This document shows positions 1 to 6,333 of a stretch of DNA of 6,333 nucleotides, in pieces. The notes below the pieces were generated by a model, which had not been told where the DNA came from, ran no database searches, and saw only the letters and a list, made by a program, of their open reading frames with translations. Location of the stretch: the NCBI GenBank assembly GCA_027488055.1, contig JAIYCK010000311.1, positions 1 to 6,333 of the forward strand. The letters run 5' to 3'. Position numbers and translations under genes: made by a program. This DNA comes from Flavobacteriales bacterium. GTDB taxonomy: Bacteria > Bacteroidota > Bacteroidia > Flavobacteriales_D > Sanyastnellaceae. The stretch's first letter is position 1; every line of letters starts with the position of its first letter.

Positions 1-1441
1 AACAGGATCCCAAATTTTATCTCCGGGGATTTTGCATGACAACATCAATAGTGTTGCCATACAAAGCGATCAAAAGATCGTTGGATTTGGGATGACCATG
101 GGCGAAGGCAACTTCAATTTTGATTTGTGCATCGTTCGTTTGTTACCCGATGGAAGTGTGGATACATCCTTTGGCACAGATGGTTATTATACATATGATC
201 ACGCGGGTGAATCTGACTTTATTTATGAGGGTATGATCCTGCCCGATGGTAGAATATTGGCCTGTGGAGCGGTATCAAACAGCGCAGATGACACCGAAAT
301 CATGCTATTGCGACTCAACAGCGATGGTACTCCCGATGACACCTTTGGCGGTGGCGATGGCATGGCAATTCAGACGATCAACACGGGTCAAGACTATGCC
401 AATACGATGCTTCTACTCAACGACGGCAGCATTGTGATTGCTGGCACAACCGCCGTTCCCGGTATGTTGACCACCCGTGGATTGATTGTGAAGTTCAATG
501 CAGATGGTGACATCGACACCTCATACGGCTTCAATGGATATTCTATTTTGGCTTACGGCACCGACAGTGACGTCTTTCAAGGTTTGGTAGAGATGCCCGA
601 TGGTGGTTTGATGCTCGTGGGCTACTCGAGTGTCAATTTTTCCAATGTGGGTTGGATTTGTCGGGTAGATTCCAACGGCGACTTAGATACCACCTTTGGC
701 ACATCGGGCCATTACATTTATGACAATGGCAGCGCCGCTTTCATGGACATTGTATACTATGCCACCCGTCACATCGTATGCGGCAGTCGCTTTCTTGGTA
801 CAGAAGACGTACTACTCATTGCCATTGAGGCTGATGGAACGCTTTCTTCCAACTTTGGCACCTCCGGTGAGGTGGTACTCGACATCGATGAATCGGATGT
901 AGCCAACAAAATTTTGGTGGACAGTCAAGGAGGACTGATCGTTGCGGGATCCGCAGGACCAAGCTTTTTTGAGCGCAATGCCCTGGCGCTTCGATTGGAT
1001 GGCAGTGGCTCCTTGGACAGCAATTTTGGCAATGGAGGTATTTTCAACCAATCATTTGCTACAAATTTCGATGTGATTTGGGGCGTGGCAGAACAATCTG
1101 ATGCCAAACTGATACTGGGAGGGCTTGCTTCCGAGAATGACAACAACATGCTCTTTGTGCGCATCAATGGTGCGGGCACTATTGATATCGAAGAACCGAA
1201 TGATCATTCTAACCTGTACCTCTATCCACAGCCCGCTCAAGATGAGTTATATATTGAAAGCAAACTGCCCATTCGTGATGTGACCATTTATAGCTCGACC
1301 GGACAGCTGGTGCGCATAGAAAAAGCCAATCAACAGCCACTTCGTGTGCGTACTTCAGCACTGCCTGATGGAATTTACCACGTGCAAGTGAGACATGACA
1401 GCGGCCAAACTGTAAGCAAACAGGTCATTGTCGCACATTGA
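1..1441 (+). CDS. Secreted delta-60 repeat protein with T9SS type A sorting domain (5' partial)
   Basis: The reading frame is open from base 2 to a TGA stop at 1439-1441, giving 479 codons. The frame has no stop upstream of its first TTG and no credible start, so the true start and signal peptide lie outside the window. The visible protein is mostly repeats of about 57 residues ending in a motif like DGSVDTSFGTDG, the signature of the delta-60 repeat family, thought to form beta-propeller-like surfaces. Six clear units are followed by a seventh that loses its FG. The last ~76 residues form a T9SS C-terminal sorting domain, so the protein is predicted to cross the outer membrane and be released or attached at the cell surface. 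No catalytic motif is visible. A binding or adhesion role is only an inference. The gene converges on lepA with a shared terminator between them. Family assignment is firm; biological role is unknown. Confidence 0.9.
   Translation, partial: TGSQILSPGILHDNINSVAIQSDQKIVGFGMTMGEGNFNFDLCIVRLLPDGSVDTSFGTDGYYTYDHAGESDFIYEGMILPDGRILACGAVSNSADDTEIMLLRLNSDGTPDDTFGGGDGMAIQTINTGQDYANTMLLLNDGSIVIAGTTAVPGMLTTRGLIVKFNADGDIDTSYGFNGYSILAYGTDSDVFQGLVEMPDGGLMLVGYSSVNFSNVGWICRVDSNGDLDTTFGTSGHYIYDNGSAAFMDIVYYATRHIVCGSRFLGTEDVLLIAIEADGTLSSNFGTSGEVVLDIDESDVANKILVDSQGGLIVAGSAGPSFFERNALALRLDGSGSLDSNFGNGGIFNQSFATNFDVIWGVAEQSDAKLILGGLASENDNNMLFVRINGAGTIDIEEPNDHSNLYLYPQPAQDELYIESKLPIRDVTIYSSTGQLVRIEKANQQPLRVRTSALPDGIYHVQVRHDSGQTVSKQVIVAH
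131..1042 (+). repeat. Tandem delta-60 protein repeats (six clear units)
   Basis: The conserved Phe/Tyr-Gly pair of each unit is encoded at about 170, 344, 524, 695, 854 and 1025. The spacings are 58, 60, 57, 53 and 57 codons. The unit pattern is a hydrophobic strand, a PDG-type turn (LPDGRIL, MPDGGLM), another strand, then D/N-G-x-hydrophobic-D-x-x-F/Y-G. The repeat is visible at protein level only; the DNA copies are strongly diverged, which suggests an old duplication rather than a recently expanded tract. Upstream codons 2-31 look like the tail of a further unit cut off by the window edge. Confidence 0.85.
1211..1438 (+). other. T9SS type A C-terminal sorting domain (protein domain)
   Basis: The segment begins NLYLYPQPAQDELYI, matching the typical opening of the type A sorting domain (a YPNPasdxl-like motif). 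It continues with YSSTGQLV, then LPDGIYHVQV, and ends KQVIVAH, the expected strand order of this beta-sandwich. In known T9SS cargo this domain is recognised by the secretion machinery and usually cleaved at the surface. The YPQP in place of the commoner YPNP is a mild variant. Confidence 0.9.
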
Positions 1442-1513
1442 TCTTTGGAACAGCATCCATTGCATTTTGGGCTTTTAAAAAAACCGCCCTCATAAAAAGA
1501 TAGCCTGTGAAAC

Positions 1514-1546
1514 AAAAAAGGAATGACAGATGGTCATTCCTTTTTT
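1514..1546. terminator. Bidirectional rho-independent terminator between the delta-60 gene and lepA
   Basis: A perfect 14-bp inverted repeat (arms 1514-1527 and 1533-1546, loop 1528-1532) has the core GGAATGAC/GTCATTCC flanked by an A-run on the left and a T-run on the right. It therefore reads as a hairpin plus U-tract on both strands. It lies 22 bp beyond the lepA stop and 72 bp beyond the stop of the upstream gene, fitting a shared terminator for convergent genes. It fits lepA most closely. Confidence 0.88.
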
Positions 1547-1568
1547 TGCTTTGTACCTATAAAAGTTA

Positions 1569-3359
1569 CTATGAATTCAATTTCAATACCGCAAGGAAGG
1601 CCTCTTGTGGCACCTCTACGCTGCCCACTTGACGCATGCGTTTTTTACCTTCCTTTTGTTTCTCCAAAAGTTTGCGTTTACGCGAGATATCACCGCCATA
1701 ACATTTGGCTGTTACATCCTTACGAAGCGCACTGAGCGTTTCGCGCGCGATGATTTTCGCACCAATGGAGGCCTGCAATGCAATTTCAAATTGTTGACGC
1801 GGGATGAGTTCTTTGAGCTTGATGCAAATGCGCTTACCGAGGTCAAACGCATGATCGCGGTGGATCAACGCCGATAGCGCATCCACTTGCTCGCCGTTGA
1901 GCAGAATATCCATCTTCACCAAGTCACTTTCTTTCATTCCCACAGGATGGTAATCGAAAGAGGCATATCCCTTCGAGATGGTTTTCAATCGGTCGTAGAA
2001 ATCAAATACGATTTCCGCCAGCGGCATTTCGAATGTAAGTTCCACGCGATCTGCGGTGAGGTAGGTTTGGTTTTGTAAGATGCCGCGCTTACCGATGCAC
2101 AGTGTCATTACAGATCCTGTGTATTCACTTTTTGTGATGATCTGCGCTTTGATATATGGCTCCTCTACAAAATCCAATTTGTTTGGATCCGGCAATTCGC
2201 TTGGATTGTGGATTTCGATGATTTCCCCTTTGGTCATGTGTGCGAGGTAACTTACGTTGGGCACTGTGGTGATGACCGTCATCTTGAACTCGCGCTCAAG
2301 GCGTTCCTGTATGATCTCCATGTGCAACATGCCCAAGAAACCACAACGGAAACCAAATCCCAAGGCCGCTGAACTCTCCGGTTCGAACACCAAGGAGGCA
2401 TCGTTGAGCTGGAGTTTTTCCATCGAAGCGCGCAGCTCCTCGTAGTCATCCGTATCCACTGGGTACAATCCGGCAAATACCATAGGTTTTACTTCTTCAA
2501 AGCCATGAATGGCCTCTTGGCAAGGGTTTTCGAAACCAGTAATGGTATCCCCCACTTTGACCTCACTCGCCGTTTTGATACCGCTGATGATATAGCCAAT
2601 GTCTCCCGCAAACAAGGTCTGTTTTGGCAAAAAATCCAGTCCCATGTTACCCACTTCATCCGCACCGTATGGGGCGTTGGTGCTCATGAACTTGACCTTT
2701 TGATTCTTGCTGATCGAGCCATTGAAAATGCGGTAATATGCGATAATTCCTCTGAAGGAATTGAAAACAGAGTCAAAAATCATGGCTTGCAGCGGTCCAT
2801 TGGGGTCGCCTTTGGGCGCTGGAATGCGATCGCAGATAGCTTCCAAAATTTCGGGAACACCGAAACCCGTTTTGCCACTGGCATGGAGGATTTCGTCGCG
2901 TTCGCATCCGATGAGATCCACGATTTGATCCTTCACCAATTCAGGCTCAGCATTGGGTAAATCCAATTTATTGAGCACGGGGATGATGGTCAGATCATGT
3001 TCCAAGGCCAAATAAAGATTGGAAATGGTTTGGGCTTGTATGCCTTGTGTGCTGTCCACGATCAAGAGCGCCCCTTCGCATGCGGAGATCGAGCGAGACA
3101 CCTCGTACGAGAAGTCCACGTGTCCCGGTGTATCGATGAGGTTCAACACAAACTTTTCACCTTTGTAGGTGTACTGCATTTGAATCGCGTGCGACTTGAT
3201 GGTGATGCCCTTTTCGCGTTCAAGGTCCATATCGTCGAGGGTTTGGGCCACTAATTTGCGGTCGTCCACCGTGCCTGTCACTTGCAGCAGACGGTCGGCC
3301 AAGGTGGATTTGCCGTGGTCGATGTGTGCGATGATGCAGAAATTGCGAATATTCTTCAT
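1569..3359 (-). CDS. lepA: Elongation factor 4 (LepA), ribosomal back-translocating GTPase
   Basis: LepA is a translational GTPase that binds the ribosome, remobilises stalled or mistranslocated complexes and affects initiation and 30S assembly. The product is 596 residues, close to the 599 of E. coli. GTPase motifs are intact: G1 AHIDHGKST (11-19), G2 GITI (51-54), G3 DTPGH (76-80, with the catalytic-type His80), G4 NKLD (130-133) and a G5-like SGK (161-163). The LepA-specific C-terminal domain follows, with YGGDISRKRKLLEKQKEGKK from about residue 554. The frame extends 42 codons upstream to a TTG, but I chose the ATG at 3357-3359. MKNIRNFCIIAHIDHGKST is the usual family N-terminus, the extension has no family resemblance, and a promoter-like site lies inside the extension. 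There is no obvious Shine-Dalgarno sequence, as is common in Bacteroidota. The gene appears monocistronic, divergent from kbl. Confidence 0.98.
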   Translation of the reverse strand: MKNIRNFCIIAHIDHGKSTLADRLLQVTGTVDDRKLVAQTLDDMDLEREKGITIKSHAIQMQYTYKGEKFVLNLIDTPGHVDFSYEVSRSISACEGALLIVDSTQGIQAQTISNLYLALEHDLTIIPVLNKLDLPNAEPELVKDQIVDLIGCERDEILHASGKTGFGVPEILEAICDRIPAPKGDPNGPLQAMIFDSVFNSFRGIIAYYRIFNGSISKNQKVKFMSTNAPYGADEVGNMGLDFLPKQTLFAGDIGYIISGIKTASEVKVGDTITGFENPCQEAIHGFEEVKPMVFAGLYPVDTDDYEELRASMEKLQLNDASLVFEPESSAALGFGFRCGFLGMLHMEIIQERLEREFKMTVITTVPNVSYLAHMTKGEIIEIHNPSELPDPNKLDFVEEPYIKAQIITKSEYTGSVMTLCIGKRGILQNQTYLTADRVELTFEMPLAEIVFDFYDRLKTISKGYASFDYHPVGMKESDLVKMDILLNGEQVDALSALIHRDHAFDLGKRICIKLKELIPRQQFEIALQASIGAKIIARETLSALRKDVTAKCYGGDISRKRKLLEKQKEGKKRMRQVGSVEVPQEAFLAVLKLNS

Positions 3360-3409
3360 TGTAATTTTGCCTATCGTAGTTTCACATGGTAGATTCTCGA
3401 AAAGGCGTG

Positions 3410-3417
3410 CAAAAATA
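3410..3417 (-). promoter_or_regulatory. Putative lepA promoter -7 element
   Basis: On the minus strand this reads TATTTTTG, an exact match to the Bacteroidota -7 consensus TAnnTTTG. It lies 50 bp before the lepA ATG, leaving a leader of roughly 45 nt. The expected -33 TTTG is only weakly present: around 3436-3440 the minus strand reads TGGTG. The placement argues for the shorter LepA start. Confidence 0.55.
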
Positions 3418-3420
3418 CGG

Positions 3421-3615
3421 TTTAAATGGGTTCCACACCATAGAATAGGGAGGAAAGTACCGAAAGCTTTTTCTCCTATCCCCAATTAAAGAATAGCCTC
3501 AGCCTAAATTGAATAAGTTCACCTCAGACAGAGTTACGCTCTCAGTGATCAGAATTGTGTTATTTTTAAAGTGAATGGCCAAGCACGACATGCTCATCAT
3601 TTTTTAGAAATATCT
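3421..3615. other. Central part of the lepA-kbl divergent intergenic region, no gene seen
   Basis: The whole spacer between the two start codons runs from 3360 to 3670 (311 bp). Its ends hold the two promoter-like sites. The central ~195 bp is AT-richer than the genes. I see no convincing ORF, RNA fold, riboswitch or terminator there, only a few short imperfect repeats of the kind expected by chance. It may be plain spacer or hold regulator sites I cannot recognise. Confidence 0.5.
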
Positions 3616-3646
3616 CTTGGAGTTGACGTTCCCAATTGTAGCTTCG
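3616..3646 (+). promoter_or_regulatory. Putative kbl promoter (-33 and -7 elements)
   Basis: A TTGG at 3617-3620 lies 18 bp upstream of TAGCTTCG (3639-3646). The latter matches the Bacteroidota -7 consensus TAnnTTTG with one change (TTCG). The kbl ATG is 24 bp after the box, giving a short leader of about 15-20 nt, A-rich and without a Shine-Dalgarno sequence. The site overlaps the upstream in-frame TTG, which supports the ATG at 3671 as the true start. Confidence 0.5.
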
Positions 3647-3670
3647 CAACTGAACAAAAAAACACATACC

Positions 3671-4861
3671 ATGTACGGCGCATTGCAAGCACATCTCCAG
3701 CAAGAATTGGAACAGATCACCAACGATGGTCTATATAAGAGAGAACGGATCATCACCACACCTCAAGATGCAGTGATTCGCACCACAGAGGGCGGTGAGG
3801 TGATCAATTTTTGCGCGAATAATTACCTGGGATTGAGCAGTCATCCAGAGGTGACGGAAGCCGCCAAAAAGGCCATCGACACCCATGGTTTCGGAATGAG
3901 CAGTGTCCGTTTCATTTGCGGCACCCAGGACATTCATAAAACATTGGAAGAAAAAATTTCCAACTTTCTCCACACCGAAGACACCATTTTGTATGCCGCT
4001 GCTTTCGATGCCAACGGCGGTGTATTTGAACCATTGCTTGGCGAACAAGATGCCATCATCAGCGATGCATTGAACCACGCGAGCATCATCGATGGGGTGC
4101 GCTTGTGCAAAGCCGCACGTTATCGCTATGAGAACAACAACATGGAAGACTTGGAAAATCAACTGAAGGCCGCCTCAGGCGCACGCTTCAAAATGATTGT
4201 GACGGACGGAGTCTTCTCGATGGACGGATATGTGGCTCAATTGGACAAAATCTGTGACCTCGCTGACCAATACAACGCCCTCGTAATGGTAGACGAATGC
4301 CATGCCACGGGCTTCATCGGCAAAACTGGCCGCGGCACCATCGAACTGAAAAATGTATTGGGCCGCGTAGACATTATCACTGGCACATTGGGCAAGGCGC
4401 TCGGTGGTGCTATGGGTGGATTCACCTCCGGTCGCAAGGAAATCATAGAACTATTGCGCCAGCGTTCGCGCCCCTACTTATTCAGCAATTCGCTTGCACC
4501 AAGCATCGTTGGAGCCAGTATTGCCGTATTTGACATGCTCAGCACGACCACAACCCTGCGCGATACCTTAGAGGCCAACATCACACAATTCAAAGCCGGT
4601 ATCAGAGCCGCAGGATTCGAAATAAAGGATGGCGACAGTGCCATTGTTCCCGTAATGCTGTATGACGCTAAATTGGCTCAACAATTCGCCGAAAACCTAC
4701 TTTTGGAAGGAATCTATGTGATTGGATTCTTTTATCCTGTAGTTCCCAAAAATCAAGCGCGCATTCGGGTACAACTTTCTGCAGCACATACTTCACAGCA
4801 CATAGAGCAAGCCATTGCCGCATTTACCAAAGTGGGAAAATCATTGGGTGTGATTCAATAA
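3671..4861 (+). CDS. kbl: Glycine C-acetyltransferase (2-amino-3-ketobutyrate CoA ligase)
   Basis: This PLP-dependent alpha-oxoamine synthase cleaves 2-amino-3-ketobutyrate with CoA to glycine and acetyl-CoA, the second step of threonine breakdown via threonine dehydrogenase. The product is 396 residues (E. coli Kbl has 398) and resembles Kbl along its whole length: FCANNYLGL, SVRFICGTQD, DANGG, ISDALNHASIIDGVRLCKA, TDGVFSMDG, RQRSRPYLFSNSLAP and GFFYPVVPK. Active-site residues line up with E. coli at a two-residue offset: His136 (stacks on PLP), Asp208 and His211 (ring contacts) and Lys242 in TLGKALGG (Schiff base). This near identity at the active site favours Kbl over relatives such as BioF or serine palmitoyltransferase. 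An in-frame TTG at 3617 would add 18 residues, but ATG 3671 fits the family length and lies after the promoter-like site. No threonine dehydrogenase gene is present in the window. The stop overlaps the next gene's start. Confidence 0.97.
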   Translation: MYGALQAHLQQELEQITNDGLYKRERIITTPQDAVIRTTEGGEVINFCANNYLGLSSHPEVTEAAKKAIDTHGFGMSSVRFICGTQDIHKTLEEKISNFLHTEDTILYAAAFDANGGVFEPLLGEQDAIISDALNHASIIDGVRLCKAARYRYENNNMEDLENQLKAASGARFKMIVTDGVFSMDGYVAQLDKICDLADQYNALVMVDECHATGFIGKTGRGTIELKNVLGRVDIITGTLGKALGGAMGGFTSGRKEIIELLRQRSRPYLFSNSLAPSIVGASIAVFDMLSTTTTLRDTLEANITQFKAGIRAAGFEIKDGDSAIVPVMLYDAKLAQQFAENLLLEGIYVIGFFYPVVPKNQARIRVQLSAAHTSQHIEQAIAAFTKVGKSLGVIQ

Positions 4862-4863
4862 TG
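4859..4863 (+). promoter_or_regulatory. TAATG stop-start overlap coupling kbl to the oxidoreductase gene
   Basis: The kbl stop TAA (4859-4861) shares its last base with the ATG (4861-4863) of the next gene. This arrangement usually means one mRNA and translation of the second gene by terminating or re-initiating ribosomes. No separate promoter or ribosome binding site is evident just upstream. Confidence 0.8.
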
Positions 4864-5928
4864 CAAGCTAGCGGACAAGCATCCCTCTCCAAAGACGCAT
4901 CCATCCATATCATTGGTCAAGGATTGGCAGGAAGTGTGATGGCTTTTCGATTGATCGAAGCCGGATATCGACCATTGGTTTTTGATCGTGGCCTGGCCAA
5001 TGCCAGCAGCATGGTAGCTGCGGGTATGTGGAATCCCGTCAATTTCAAGCGGCTGAACGTGGGGAAACACCCTGAATTGTACATTGAAAGCATGTACGAC
5101 GTGTATCAGCGCATGGAGACATGGCTTGGCGTTTCCTTTTTCAGACCATTGCCCATCATTCGCTTGTACGACTCACGCGAGGAGGTCCACCAATGGGACT
5201 TGCACGAGGCCATGGGTAAATCAGGGGCAAGTTACCTCAGCAATCCCTCGCATCCTGTTTCGGACGCGCGTGTGCGCCATATGCACGGCGCAGGCTTGGT
5301 GCAGGAAGGAGGCCGTGTCAATCTACCCGTCATGTTACACGCCATGCGCGCTCGACTCCAAGCGGAAGGACTGTTGCGTGAAACAACGCATGAGGAAGAT
5401 CCCCAGGCGTTGACTATTCATTGTTCGGGTATGGATGTAAAGGCCCATCCTTATTGGCAATGGTTGCCCATGGCACCCAACAAAGGACAGGTGCTTACCG
5501 TGCGCATACCCGATTTCGATACCGCTCATATTTATCATTTCGGTCGCTTTGTGGTACCCATGGAAGGGAACGAATACAAATTGGGAAGCACCTATGAGTT
5601 GAATCCCGACAATGCGCTGCCCGATGATGAAAAGGGCCTTGAAATCATGCAGGATTGCAACAAAACGCTGGAAGTGGATACCACCATTGTTTCGCACAAA
5701 GCGGGATACCGTCCTACCACCTTCGATCGGATGCCCATCGTGGGGCGACATCCCGAACGGATGAATCACTATGTTTTTGGAGGATTCGGTTCGCGGGGAG
5801 TTTATTATGTGCCGCTATGTTCGGCCCGCATGATTGATTTTTTGATACACGGCACCGACTTGCCCCGTGATATCGGCACCAGCCGTTTGACCAAGTATTA
5901 CAGGACTTCCGCTGATACTGAAAAATAG
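4861..5928 (+). CDS. FAD-dependent oxidoreductase of the DAO (amino-acid oxidase-like) family
   Basis: The 355-residue product has an N-terminal FAD-binding Rossmann motif, IHIIGQGLAGS (residues 15-25; Gly19, Gly21, Gly24), with the ribose-binding acidic residue Asp42 in LVFDRG. Other DAO-family features are GSTYELN in the substrate domain, GYRP with Arg284, DRMPIVG (289-295) and a C-terminal FAD contact, FGGFGSRG (306-313). Arg284 sits where D-amino-acid oxidase and glycine oxidase (ThiO) place the arginine that holds the substrate carboxylate. The GFGSRG stretch resembles the oxidase domain of the tRNA enzyme MnmC. There is no signal peptide or membrane segment, so the protein is probably cytosolic. 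Family members oxidise a C-N bond of an amino acid or amine, often passing electrons to oxygen; the actual substrate here is unknown. Coupling to kbl suggests a role around threonine or glycine metabolism, by inference only. The start is fixed by the TAATG overlap and is close to the Rossmann strand, as expected. Confidence 0.87.
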   Translation: MQASGQASLSKDASIHIIGQGLAGSVMAFRLIEAGYRPLVFDRGLANASSMVAAGMWNPVNFKRLNVGKHPELYIESMYDVYQRMETWLGVSFFRPLPIIRLYDSREEVHQWDLHEAMGKSGASYLSNPSHPVSDARVRHMHGAGLVQEGGRVNLPVMLHAMRARLQAEGLLRETTHEEDPQALTIHCSGMDVKAHPYWQWLPMAPNKGQVLTVRIPDFDTAHIYHFGRFVVPMEGNEYKLGSTYELNPDNALPDDEKGLEIMQDCNKTLEVDTTIVSHKAGYRPTTFDRMPIVGRHPERMNHYVFGGFGSRGVYYVPLCSARMIDFLIHGTDLPRDIGTSRLTKYYRTSADTEK

Positions 5929-5954
5929 CGCATTGAACAAAAGAACGATAGCAG

Positions 5955-5967
5955 AGGTATTATACCT
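5955..5967. repeat. Perfect inverted repeat overlapping the ferritin promoter
   Basis: The sequence AGGTATTATACCT is two 6-bp arms (5955-5960 and 5962-5967) around a single central base. It covers the first five bases of the ferritin -7 box, so a protein bound here would block transcription. It is short enough to arise by chance, and I do not recognise it as the site of a known regulator. Confidence 0.45.
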
Positions 5968-5970
5968 TTG
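5963..5970 (+). promoter_or_regulatory. Putative ferritin promoter -7 element
   Basis: TACCTTTG is an exact match to the Bacteroidota -7 consensus TAnnTTTG and lies 18 bp before the ferritin ATG, giving a very short leader of about 10-15 nt. A -33 TTTG at the usual distance is not seen; the nearest TTGA (5933-5936) is about 26 bp away, longer than usual. Weak basal strength or activator dependence is possible. Confidence 0.6.
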
Positions 5971-5988
5971 ACACTAAATATTCGAGCC

Positions 5989-6333
5989 ATGTTAAATAAG
6001 AAAGTAGAAAAAGCAATCAACGACCAAGTAAAAGTAGAAGCTGAAAGCAGTCAAGCCTATTTGGCGATGGCCTCATGGGCCGAAAGCAAGGGCTTTCCGG
6101 GCACCGCAGCCTTCTTGTACGTCCACAGCGATGAAGAGCGCGTGCATATGCTTAAACTCATCAAATTCATCAACGACCGTGGTGGTCAAGCGATCATACC
6201 ATCGATTGCTGCGCCCGCAAAGGATTACAAGACTTTACAAAATGTATTTAAACTATTGTTAGATCACGAAACGCATGTGACCTCAGAGATCAACAACGTA
6301 GTAGATGTATGCCTAAAAGAGAAGGATTACACT
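5989..6333 (+). CDS. ftnA: Bacterial non-heme ferritin (3' partial)
   Basis: Ferritin oxidises Fe(II) and stores it as a mineral inside a 24-subunit cytosolic shell. From ATG 5989 the frame is open for 115 codons to the window end, about two thirds of the usual 165-175 residues; no stop is reached. The start MLNKKVEKAINDQ and the downstream pattern follow E. coli FtnA. Ferroxidase-centre ligands fall at the same numbers as in E. coli: Glu17, Glu50, His53 (in DEERVH) and Glu94. The later ligands (around 126-130) lie beyond the window. Lack of heme-binding Met52 (Val52 here) favours ferritin over bacterioferritin. The gene begins 60 bp after the oxidoreductase stop, with its own promoter match but no intervening terminator. 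Confidence 0.95.
   Translation, partial: MLNKKVEKAINDQVKVEAESSQAYLAMASWAESKGFPGTAAFLYVHSDEERVHMLKLIKFINDRGGQAIIPSIAAPAKDYKTLQNVFKLLLDHETHVTSEINNVVDVCLKEKDYT

Noticed and set aside
1469..1490. GGGC...GCCC pairing after the delta-60 gene, as a second terminator
   Set aside because: Only four paired bases around a long AT loop; the hairpin at 1514-1546 is far stronger.
2505..2960. 151-codon open frame on the + strand inside lepA, along with several shorter ones
   Set aside because: It is antisense to a strongly conserved gene, its protein has no recognisable family features, and it follows from the codon pattern of lepA.
3382..3387. ATG-TGA start-stop on the minus strand in the lepA leader
   Set aside because: A six-base match with no ribosome binding site; most likely chance.
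3498..3545. Three copies of CTCAG in the lepA-kbl spacer
   Set aside because: Five-base repeats at uneven spacing (25 and 18 bp) are expected by chance.
3575..3607. Ten-codon ORF (MAKHDMLIIF) upstream of kbl, as a possible leader peptide
   Set aside because: It ends before the likely kbl promoter, has no run of threonine or glycine codons and no attenuator hairpin after it.
3731..4162. 143-codon open frame on the - strand inside kbl
   Set aside because: Antisense shadow of kbl; no promoter-like context and no recognisable protein family.
5335..5769. 144-codon open frame on the - strand inside the oxidoreductase gene
   Set aside because: Shadow of a gene whose FAD motifs are clear in the + frame.

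Overview
The window looks like a chromosomal segment of a Bacteroidota bacterium. Three things point there. The first gene ends in a type A sorting domain of the type IX secretion system (T9SS), which is essentially confined to this phylum. The promoter-like sites match the Bacteroidota -7 consensus TAnnTTTG. Start codons lack clear Shine-Dalgarno sequences. I cannot name a genus; the order Flavobacteriales is only a guess. Base composition looks close to balanced throughout, and I see no mobile elements, tRNA or rRNA genes, CRISPR arrays or signs of recent transfer.

Layout from left to right: (1) the 3' part of a secreted delta-60 repeat protein gene on the + strand, whose 5' end lies outside the window; (2) a strong, near-symmetric terminator shared by the two converging genes; (3) lepA, encoding ribosomal elongation factor 4, on the - strand; (4) a 311-bp divergent intergenic region with a promoter-like site at each end; (5) kbl, encoding glycine C-acetyltransferase (2-amino-3-ketobutyrate CoA ligase), on the + strand; (6) an FAD-dependent oxidoreductase gene whose start codon overlaps the kbl stop codon; (7) a 60-bp gap with a good promoter match overlapping a small perfect inverted repeat; (8) the 5' two thirds of a ferritin gene, cut off by the window end.

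Functionally, lepA is a housekeeping translation gene that appears to be transcribed alone. kbl and the oxidoreductase gene form a tight, probably translationally coupled pair. Kbl makes glycine and acetyl-CoA from the product of threonine dehydrogenation. Its partner has the fold of amino-acid and glycine oxidases, so a link through glycine or another small amine is possible but unproven. Ferritin follows with its own promoter but without a visible terminator before it, so partial co-transcription with the pair is conceivable. Most of the window is ordinary. The points most worth a second look are the kbl-oxidoreductase coupling and the palindrome on the ferritin promoter.
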